Assembly (NCBI GenBank): GCA_015492395.1
Contig: WGFD01000237.1
Coordinates: 1 to 6,983 of the forward strand
Direction of reading: 5' to 3'
Source: Deltaproteobacteria bacterium
GTDB lineage: Bacteria; Desulfobacterota; GWC2-55-46; S146-70
Length of the DNA stretch: 6,983 bases
A program made the translations under genes and the position numbers. Below, in pieces: positions 1 to 5,797 of the stretch. Below the pieces are notes generated by a model, which was given only the letters and a program-made list of their open reading frames with translations, had not been told where the DNA came from and made no database searches. Position 1 is the first letter of the stretch, and each line of letters starts with the position of its first letter.

Positions 1-2321
1 CGCTGGGCATTACCAATATAGACCCCATACGCTACAACCTTCTCTTCGAGAGGTTCCTGAACCCTGACAGGATCAGCCTGCCCGATATCGATATAGACTT
101 CTGCTATGAAGGCAGGGACAACGTGATAAGGTACGTCGCCGATAAGTACGGCAAGGAGAATGTAACGCAGATTATAACCTTCGGCCAGATGAAGGCCAGG
201 GCGGTCATAAGGGACGTGGGGAGGGCGATGGATATACCGTACGGAGAGGTGGACAGGATTGCGAAGATGGTGCCCCCGGTTCTGAACATCACCATAGACG
301 AGGCGATGAAGCAGTCCCGGGAGATGAGAGAACTGGCAAAGAGAGACCACGCAGTGAATGACCTGCTCGGTGTGGCGCGGTCTCTCGAAGGCCTTACCAG
401 GCATGCGTCGACGCATGCTGCGGGAGTGGTGATCTCCAACAGACCCCTTGTGGAGTACCTGCCTCTCTACAAGGGGCAGAAGGATGACGCCGTTACGACG
501 CAGTACGCCATGAAAGATGTGGAATCCATCGGTCTGGTTAAGTTCGACTTCCTCGGTCTCAAGACACTTACGGTCATAGACAAGGCCGTGAAGCTGATCA
601 AAGATAACAGTGGGGTGGATATAGACATCGATAGAATAGCCCTCGACGATGTTGACACGTACCGCCTCGTAAGCGACGGGGATACGGTGGGTGTCTTCCA
701 ACTCGAGAGTTCCGGGATGAAAGATCTGCTCTGCAAGTTAAGACCCGGCAAGTTCGAAGATCTGATGGCTGCGGTCGCTCTGTACAGGCCGGGCCCTCTC
801 CAGAGCGGCATGGTGGATGAGTTCATAAAGAGGAAGAACGGCGAGTTGTCGATCACATACGAACTCCCTAAGCTTAAAGACATCCTGGAGAGCACCTATG
901 GCGTGATAGTCTACCAGGAGCAAGTGATGGAGATTGCAAAGGTCCTGGCATCGTATGCGCCGGGTGATGCCGATGTCCTCAGGAAGGCGATGGGCAAGAA
1001 GCTCCCCGACGATATGGTTGAACAGCGCGCCAGGTTCCTGGATGGTGCGGAGAAGAACAAGGTACCCAAAAGGTCGGCTGAGAAGATCTTCGATCTCATG
1101 GCGCTGTTCGCCGGTTATGGCTTTAACAAGAGCCACAGCGCAGCCTATGCCCTCATCTCGTACCAGACCGCCTATCTGAAGGCCCACTACCCCGTTGAGT
1201 TCATGACGGCGCTCCTGACATCGGATATGGCCGATACGGATAAGGTCATAAAGTATATCAACGAATGCAAGGGCAGAGGGATAGAGGTCCTGCCGCCGAA
1301 CGTGAATGAGAGCGACAGGGACTTCACCGTCGTCGATGGGAGGATAAGATTTGGGCTTGCTGCAATAAAGAATGTGGGCTACTCTGCCATAGATGATATA
1401 CTTGCCGTGAGGGAAGACGGTGGCTTCGACTCACTCATTGACTTTCTTGAGAGGGTGGATTCCAGAAAGGTCAACAGAAAGGTGGTCGAAAGCCTGATCA
1501 AATGCGGTGCCTTCGATACGAGCGGTGCGAAGCGTTCCCAGCTTATGGCGGTGCTTGACAAGGCCATGAGCATTGCCCAGTCGTTGCAGAGGTCGCGTCA
1601 GGGGGGGCAGGTGACGATATTCGACGCTATGGGTGTCGGAGGTGGCGCTCCCACCATCGAGTTGCCCGGGATCGACGAATGGCCCGAGCAGGAGAAGCTG
1701 CAGTACGAAAAGGATGCGCTGGGCTTCTTCATTACGGGCCACCCCTTGGAAAAGCACTCCGAGCTTCTCGGCATATACTCCACTGCCGATACGGAGGGCC
1801 TGAAGGAGGGTGTCGAGACTGAAGACGGCGACTGCATCATTGGCGGGGTGGTCGCAGGCATGAGGGAGATCAAGACTAAGAGGGGCGATATGATGGTCTT
1901 CGTCACCGTGGAAGACCTCAAGGGCCATATTGAGGTGATAGTATTCGCGGACCTCTACAAGAAGTGCGGGGATGTCCTGAAGTCCCAGGAGCCCATATTA
2001 ATCAGGGGAAAGGTTGAGAGGGGCGAGAAGACGACCAGGCTCCTGGCCTATGAGGTATGTCTGTTGAGCAGTGCGGATAAAGAGATGAGCAGAAAGACCC
2101 ATATCATGCTCGATACCAGGGAAGTAGGAGTTGAGGCATTGGACAGGTTGAGTGAGATACTCTCCTCAAGCGGGGGAAGGTCGCCGGTCTTCCTTCACAT
2201 GCTGAACGGTGATGAAGAGGTGGTTATAGCCCTCCCAGAGAGGTTTAACGCCGCGCCTTCCAAGGCGATGCTGAACAGCCTTGCCGCGGTGGGAAGCGGG
2301 GTGGAGGTAAGGTTTTCATGA
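1..2321 (+). CDS. dnaE: DNA polymerase III alpha subunit (DnaE), 5'-truncated by window
   Basis: Replicative DNA polymerase catalytic subunit, C-terminal 772 residues, open from base 3. The GTG at 123 is not the start: the frame continues upstream and encodes the PDIDIDF palm motif, with Asp codons at 84, 90 and 96, equivalent to E. coli D401, D403 and D405. The third catalytic Asp (E. coli D555) is at 546 in KFDFLGLKTLT, with exactly the E. coli spacing. About 370 residues (PHP domain and early palm) are therefore missing only because of the window edge. Further along are the fingers motif FNKSHSAAYA near 1125, helix-hairpin-helix segments around 1340-1530, a clamp-binding-like QVTIF at 1608-1622 (E. 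coli QADMF), and an OB-fold around 1833-2060. The frame is intact to TGA. accA follows after 35 bases, as in the conserved dnaE-accA pair. Identity is certain; DnaE1 type fits better than DnaE2 or DnaE3. Confidence 0.98.
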   Translation, partial: LGITNIDPIRYNLLFERFLNPDRISLPDIDIDFCYEGRDNVIRYVADKYGKENVTQIITFGQMKARAVIRDVGRAMDIPYGEVDRIAKMVPPVLNITIDEAMKQSREMRELAKRDHAVNDLLGVARSLEGLTRHASTHAAGVVISNRPLVEYLPLYKGQKDDAVTTQYAMKDVESIGLVKFDFLGLKTLTVIDKAVKLIKDNSGVDIDIDRIALDDVDTYRLVSDGDTVGVFQLESSGMKDLLCKLRPGKFEDLMAAVALYRPGPLQSGMVDEFIKRKNGELSITYELPKLKDILESTYGVIVYQEQVMEIAKVLASYAPGDADVLRKAMGKKLPDDMVEQRARFLDGAEKNKVPKRSAEKIFDLMALFAGYGFNKSHSAAYALISYQTAYLKAHYPVEFMTALLTSDMADTDKVIKYINECKGRGIEVLPPNVNESDRDFTVVDGRIRFGLAAIKNVGYSAIDDILAVREDGGFDSLIDFLERVDSRKVNRKVVESLIKCGAFDTSGAKRSQLMAVLDKAMSIAQSLQRSRQGGQVTIFDAMGVGGGAPTIELPGIDEWPEQEKLQYEKDALGFFITGHPLEKHSELLGIYSTADTEGLKEGVETEDGDCIIGGVVAGMREIKTKRGDMMVFVTVEDLKGHIEVIVFADLYKKCGDVLKSQEPILIRGKVERGEKTTRLLAYEVCLLSSADKEMSRKTHIMLDTREVGVEALDRLSEILSSSGGRSPVFLHMLNGDEEVVIALPERFNAAPSKAMLNSLAAVGSGVEVRFS
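401..418. repeat. 18-bp perfect palindrome inside dnaE
   Basis: GCATGCGTCGACGCATGC reads the same on both strands with no spacer. It lies within the codons for the conserved RHASTHAAG segment, where His-Ala is encoded twice as CAT-GC. The symmetry is exact. It may be a by-product of the protein sequence and codon choice. Confidence 0.6.
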
Positions 2322-2343
2322 CCGGTAATCTGAGAATCTAGAA

Positions 2344-2350
2344 AGGAAGG
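2344..2350 (+). promoter_or_regulatory. Ribosome binding site of accA
   Basis: AGGAAGG lies six bases before a GTG codon at 2357. It fixes the non-ATG start of accA, whose N-terminus from that codon matches the family pattern (LEFEKPVIELE). There is no competing ATG with a better site nearby. Confidence 0.8.
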
Positions 2351-2356
2351 TATTCC

Positions 2357-3319
2357 GTGTCGTCGAGACAACACCTTGAATTTGAGAAGCCAGTGATAGA
2401 ACTGGAGTCCAAACTGAAGGAGCTGGAAGAGCTCTATGTGGAGGGAAGGTCCGAACTGAAGGGGGAGGTTGCCGCCCTTGCAAAGAAGGTGACGGATCTA
2501 AAGAAGAGGATCTTCTCGGGCCTTACGCCGTGGCAGATAACACAGTTGGCAAGGCACCCCAACAGACCTTACACGCTGGACTATATAAGCCATATATGTG
2601 AAGATTTTATTGAACTACATGGAGACAGGTGTTATGGCGATGATGCCGCCATAGTCGGCGGCCTCGCCAGGATAGACGGGCGGGCGGTTGTTCTGATCGG
2701 CCACCAGAAGGGAAGGACCACCAAGGAGAAGATACACAGGAACTTCGGCATGCCGAACCCTGAAGGCTATAGAAAGGCCATGAGGCTTATGCGTCTGGCG
2801 GAGAGGTTCGAAAGACCGGTTGTGACCTTCATAGACACCCCCGGTGCGTTCCCTGGCATAGGCGCGGAAGAACGTGGCCAGGCCGAGGCGATCGCCACCA
2901 GCCTTATGGTCATGTCGGGCCTTAGAGTGCCCTCTCTCTCCGTTATTATAGGTGAGGGGGGCAGCGGGGGTGCACTGGCCATAGGTGTTGCCGACAAGGT
3001 CATGATGATGGAGTACTCCACCTACTCGGTTATATCACCGGAGGGTTGCGCCGCCATACTCTGGAAGAACGGGGGTAAGGCGGACGTCGCCGCCCGTTCG
3101 CTGAAGATTACAGCGAGGGATCTCCTGAAGCTTGGTATCATCGATAAGGTGATAAAGGAGCCTCTCGGCGCGGCTCACAGCGATACGGCGGCAGCGGCGA
3201 AGAACATGAAGAAGGCGATCGTATCTGCCCTCGGGGAGCTTGATGGCATGGAGAGGGGGGACCTGTTGAAGAAGCGGTATGATAAGTACAGAGGGATGGG
3301 TATATTCAAGGGGGATTAA
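2357..3319 (+). CDS. accA: Acetyl-CoA carboxylase carboxyltransferase subunit alpha
   Basis: Cytoplasmic AccA. With AccD it forms the carboxyltransferase that moves CO2 from biotin-BCCP to acetyl-CoA, giving malonyl-CoA for fatty acid synthesis. The 320 residues match the usual length (E. coli 319). The N-terminal 60 or so residues are charged and probably helical/coiled-coil (LEFEKPVIELESKLKELEEL). They are followed by LTPWQITQLARHP and DFIELHGDR, then the crotonase-fold core. Glycine-rich active-site segments are visible: DTPGAFPG (residues 160-167) and GEGGSGGALAIG (199-210), followed by STYSVISPEGCAAILWK. The start is GTG with a good ribosome site. It lies 35 bases after dnaE with no terminator seen between them, so the two are probably co-transcribed. 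The partner accD is not in this window. Nothing is missing or broken. Confidence 0.98.
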   Translation: MSSRQHLEFEKPVIELESKLKELEELYVEGRSELKGEVAALAKKVTDLKKRIFSGLTPWQITQLARHPNRPYTLDYISHICEDFIELHGDRCYGDDAAIVGGLARIDGRAVVLIGHQKGRTTKEKIHRNFGMPNPEGYRKAMRLMRLAERFERPVVTFIDTPGAFPGIGAEERGQAEAIATSLMVMSGLRVPSLSVIIGEGGSGGALAIGVADKVMMMEYSTYSVISPEGCAAILWKNGGKADVAARSLKITARDLLKLGIIDKVIKEPLGAAHSDTAAAAKNMKKAIVSALGELDGMERGDLLKKRYDKYRGMGIFKGD

Positions 3320-3329
3320 TGTGAGATGG

Positions 3330-3367
3330 GGCGGATGTAGTCCTCGTCATTCAGGATATACATCCCC
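3330..3367 (+). terminator. Hairpin just after accA, possible transcript end or 3' stabiliser
   Basis: Ten bases after the accA stop, GGATGTA (3333-3339) pairs perfectly with TACATCC (3359-3365). GG (3330-3331) pairs with CC (3366-3367) across a bulged C. Inside, TCCT (3341-3344) pairs with AGGA (3353-3356) around an eight-base loop. That makes 13 base pairs in all. No T-run follows directly, so it is not a textbook intrinsic terminator. It may act with the weaker T-run hairpin downstream, or protect the mRNA 3' end. Confidence 0.4.
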
Positions 3368-3373
3368 TTCCGT

Positions 3374-3407
3374 TCAGATCTCCAGGCTTAAACAGATTGA
3401 TTTTTTT
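3374..3407 (+). terminator. Weak candidate intrinsic terminator of the dnaE-accA transcript
   Basis: TCA(G)ATCT at 3374-3381 can pair with AGATTGA at 3394-3400: seven pairs with one bulged G and a 12-base loop. Seven T residues follow immediately (3401-3407). The position between two likely operons and the T-run support a terminator. The short AT-rich stem makes it weak, and the stronger hairpin upstream may contribute. Confidence 0.35.
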
Positions 3408-3425
3408 CTGCAGATAACATATCCT
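3397..3425 (+). promoter_or_regulatory. Possible sigma70-type promoter for pheA operon
   Basis: TTGATT (3397-3402) and TATCCT (3420-3425) are separated by 17 bases. Each matches four of six consensus positions. They lie in the most AT-rich part of the window (3391-3460 has 20 G/C in 70 bases), upstream of the pheA operon. The -35 overlaps the T-run of the candidate terminator. Such matches arise easily in AT-rich DNA, so this is a suggestion only. Confidence 0.25.
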
Positions 3426-3457
3426 AATTACCTTTAGCCTTTCTTTTTACAGCTTAA

Positions 3458-3475
3458 AAGCCGATCAAGCGGTTT
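3458..3475 (+). other. Small hairpin in the pheA leader
   Basis: AAGCCG (3458-3463) pairs with CGGTTT (3470-3475), including one G-U pair, around a six-base loop ATCAAG. A T-rich stretch follows but no clean T-run. It could be a weak terminator/attenuator or have no function. Apart from the hairpins and promoter listed, I see nothing coding or RNA-gene-like in 3320-3553. Confidence 0.25.
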
Positions 3476-3536
3476 ATTCGTATTTAAACCACGGCTACGG
3501 TGATATCTGGTAAGCCTACCCTTAATTGGAGACAGC

Positions 3537-3543
3537 GGGAGGG
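3537..3543 (+). promoter_or_regulatory. Ribosome binding site choosing the pheA start
   Basis: GGGAGGG ends ten bases before the ATG at 3554. The in-frame GTG at 3500 has no comparable site, and translating from it would add 18 residues ahead of the chorismate mutase helix with no family counterpart. This supports the ATG at 3554. Confidence 0.65.
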
Positions 3544-3553
3544 CTCTTTAACG

Positions 3554-4639
3554 ATGGCGGATGTGGAAGAGGCACTGGCGTTATTAAGAAGCAAGATAGA
3601 CGATCTGGATGACCGGATACTGGAGGTCCTCAATGAAAGGGCGTCCCTTGTCATAGAAGTAGGGAAGCTGAAGGAAAAGGAGAAGATAGATGTATATGTG
3701 CCTGAGAGAGAGAGGAGGATCTACGAGAGGCTCATAAAGAATAACAAGGGCCCTCTCCCCGACCAGTCACTTAAGAACGTCTTCAGGGAGATAATCTCCG
3801 CCTCTTTATCCCTGGAGAAGCGTCTGACGGTCGCCTTTCTGGGACCGCTGGCCACCTTCACGCACCTGGCATGCATGAAGCACTTTGGCCTATCGGCGAC
3901 CTTTATTCCGAAGAAGGACATATCGGATGTCTTTGATGACGTTGAACGGAGGAGGGCGAACTACGGTGTGGTTCCCATCGAGAGCACTACAGAGGGGGTG
4001 GTTACCCACACCCTCGACATGTTCATCTCCTCCGACCTGAAGATATGTGCCGAGGTATTTATGGAGGTGCAGCTCGTCCTCATGAACAAGACAGGGAGGT
4101 GGGAAGATATCTCGATGGTCTACTCCAACCCACATGCCATAGCCGGTTGCAAGGAGTGGTTGAAGAAGAATATGCCCGGCATACTGGTGCAGGACGTATC
4201 TTCAACGGCGATGGCCGCCAAGATGGCTTCGGAGGACCCCTCCGTTGCGGCGATCGCCAGTGAAGCGGCGGCTGAACTGTATGACCTGACTGCGGTGGAG
4301 AGGAATATACAGGATGAGATCAATAACTTTACGAGATTTCTGGTTATAGGCCGGCAGATTCCCGACAAGAGCGGAATTGACAAAACCTCCATCATGTTCC
4401 TTGTAAAGGACTCTCCTGGCGTTCTTTACAAGATACTGGAGCCATTTTCCAAGGGAGGGATAAACCTTACCAAGATAGAGTCACGGCCTTTGAAGAAGAA
4501 GGCCTGGGAGTATGTCTTCTTCCTGGACATGGAGGGGCATGTAACGGATGAGAATCTTTCCAAGGCATTAAAGAAGTTGGACAAGAAGACCATATCTATG
4601 AGGGTACTTGGATCTTATCCCAAATCTATAGAGAGGTAG
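3554..4639 (+). CDS. pheA: Bifunctional chorismate mutase-prephenate dehydratase (P-protein)
   Basis: Cytoplasmic; converts chorismate to prephenate and then to phenylpyruvate for phenylalanine synthesis. 361 residues from ATG 3554, three domains in order. (1) AroQ chorismate mutase, about 1-90, with R12, R29, K40, R52, E53, S84 and E88 at positions corresponding to E. coli R11, R28, K39, R51, E52, S84 and Q88. (2) Prephenate dehydratase, about 92-272, with the likely catalytic Thr at T146 in PIESTTEG and NFTRF near the end. (3) ACT domain, about 282-357, with SPGVLYKIL and the phenylalanine-site ESRP motif, so feedback inhibition by Phe is expected. Two oddities: PIES replaces the usual PIEN, and GPLATFTH replaces the usual GPEGTFSH. 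The gene ends ten bases before the aminotransferase gene, so it probably leads the operon. Confidence 0.96.
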   Translation: MADVEEALALLRSKIDDLDDRILEVLNERASLVIEVGKLKEKEKIDVYVPERERRIYERLIKNNKGPLPDQSLKNVFREIISASLSLEKRLTVAFLGPLATFTHLACMKHFGLSATFIPKKDISDVFDDVERRRANYGVVPIESTTEGVVTHTLDMFISSDLKICAEVFMEVQLVLMNKTGRWEDISMVYSNPHAIAGCKEWLKKNMPGILVQDVSSTAMAAKMASEDPSVAAIASEAAAELYDLTAVERNIQDEINNFTRFLVIGRQIPDKSGIDKTSIMFLVKDSPGVLYKILEPFSKGGINLTKIESRPLKKKAWEYVFFLDMEGHVTDENLSKALKKLDKKTISMRVLGSYPKSIER

Positions 4640-4649
4640 AACTAGACAG

Positions 4650-5765
4650 ATGAGTAATACATCCAAGGGTCTTATTCCCGAATGGATCGCGAAGTTGGTG
4701 CCGTATCCCCCCGGGAAACCTATAGAGGAGTTGGAGAGGGAGTTGGGTGTAAGCGGTTCGATCAAGCTCGCCTCCAACGAAAACCCTCTCGGCCCCTCGG
4801 GCAAGGCCATCGAGGCCGTAAATGGCGCCGTCGCCAACATGCACAGGTATCCGGATGGGTCCTGTTACTACCTGAAGGAGGCATTGGCACGGCGGCTGGA
4901 AGTAGCGCCGGAGGACTTGATCGTCGGCAACGGGTCGAACGAGATAATAGAGCTGCTCATAAGGACGTTTTTGAGACCAGGGGAAGAGGTCATAATGGGA
5001 GAACCCTCCTTTGCGGTCTACCCTATCATAACGCAGGCGGCCGGCTGCAAGGCCGTCAGGGTACCTCTCAGGGGAGACCTCCACTACGACCTGGAGGCGA
5101 TGTTCGGTTCCGTAACGGGGTCGACCAGGGCCGTCTTCATCGCCAATCCCAACAATCCGACAGGCACCATTGTGGGCAGAACCGATCTTGAGGGATTAAT
5201 AGAAAGGCTGCCGGAAGATGTCATACTAGTTCTCGATGAGGCATACTACGAGTATGTTACCGATGCCGACTTCCCCGACTCACTGGATTACGTTAAAGGG
5301 GGCAGGAATGTCGTTGTCCTCAGGACCTTTTCCAAGATATATGGGCTTGCCGGACTGAGGATAGGCTATGGAATAGCCGATAAGACCATTATTTCCTGTA
5401 TGGACAAGGTAAGACAGCCATTCAATGTAAACTCCCTTGCGCAGGTTGCAGCGAGGGCCGCGTTGGAGGACAGAGAACACATCGAGAACTCTGTCAAAAA
5501 TAACAATGAGGGTATGGCCCGGCTGGTACGGGAGTTGAGCGCCATGGGACTTGAGTGTGTTCCGAGCCAGGCGAACTTCTTCCTGTTGAAGGTCGGTCGT
5601 GGCAGGGAGGTATACGATGCCCTTCTAAGGAAAGGTGTGATTGTAAGGGCGATGGACAGTTACGGTCTCGGACAGTACATAAGGATCACCGTGGGATTGC
5701 CCGATGAGAACAGGGTCTTCCTCGATGCGTTGAAGGAGACGCTGTGGCAGATCGGTTGTGCATAA
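4650..5765 (+). CDS. hisC: HisC-family PLP aminotransferase, probably aromatic keto-acid/histidinol-phosphate
   Basis: Class I/II fold-type I aminotransferase, 371 residues, normal HisC length. Visible landmarks: VPYPPGKPIEELERELG at the N-terminus, ASNENPLGPS, NPNNPTG (166-172), cofactor Asp196 and Tyr199 in DEAYYEY, PLP-binding Lys229 in FSKIYGLAGLRIGYG, phosphate-contact Arg237, and substrate-carboxylate Arg345 in YIRITVG. By sequence it would be named histidinol-phosphate aminotransferase. It sits between pheA and aroF with no his genes near, so I infer transamination of phenylpyruvate, hydroxyphenylpyruvate or prephenate, perhaps with dual use in histidine synthesis. HisC-family enzymes are known to be broad in this way. 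The ribosome site is modest: GAGGT inside the end of pheA, 12 bases upstream, which suggests translational coupling. The family is certain; the physiological substrate is not. Confidence 0.9.
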   Translation: MSNTSKGLIPEWIAKLVPYPPGKPIEELERELGVSGSIKLASNENPLGPSGKAIEAVNGAVANMHRYPDGSCYYLKEALARRLEVAPEDLIVGNGSNEIIELLIRTFLRPGEEVIMGEPSFAVYPIITQAAGCKAVRVPLRGDLHYDLEAMFGSVTGSTRAVFIANPNNPTGTIVGRTDLEGLIERLPEDVILVLDEAYYEYVTDADFPDSLDYVKGGRNVVVLRTFSKIYGLAGLRIGYGIADKTIISCMDKVRQPFNVNSLAQVAARAALEDREHIENSVKNNNEGMARLVRELSAMGLECVPSQANFFLLKVGRGREVYDALLRKGVIVRAMDSYGLGQYIRITVGLPDENRVFLDALKETLWQIGCA

Positions 5766-5780
5766 AGCTACGTTATAGTA

Positions 5781-5788
5781 AGGGGAGG
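5781..5788 (+). promoter_or_regulatory. Strong ribosome binding site of aroF
   Basis: AGGGGAGG lies nine bases before the ATG at 5798, in the 32-base gap after the aminotransferase gene. It is the strongest Shine-Dalgarno match in the operon and confirms the aroF start. Confidence 0.8.
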
Positions 5789-5797
5789 TAGAATATC

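Noticed and set aside
123..125. GTG as the start of dnaE
   Set aside because: The same frame is open back to base 3 and encodes the catalytic PDIDIDF motif upstream of this codon, so the gene simply begins before the window.
1431..1928. 165-codon open frame on the - strand
   Set aside because: Antisense shadow of dnaE with no recognisable domain; long antisense frames are common in biased-codon genes.
2322..2356. Possible terminator or promoter between dnaE and accA
   Set aside because: The 35-base gap has no stable hairpin or T-run and no convincing promoter hexamers; it looks like an intra-operon spacer with a ribosome site.
3446..3451. TTTACA as a -35 element for pheA
   Set aside because: No -10-like hexamer lies 16-18 bases downstream; the nearest T/A-rich hexamer is 21 bases away.
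3500..3502. GTG as the start of pheA
   Set aside because: No ribosome site precedes it, and the extra 18 residues have no family counterpart; ATG 3554 has GGGAGGG upstream and begins at the chorismate mutase helix.
4626..5084. 152-codon open frame on the - strand
   Set aside because: Antisense to the pheA end and the aminotransferase start; no motif, no plausible promoter, and it conflicts with clear coding on the + strand.
4682..5191. 169-codon + strand frame inside the aminotransferase gene
   Set aside because: Shifted frame of a clear PLP aminotransferase; rich in Arg and Gly with no domain pattern.
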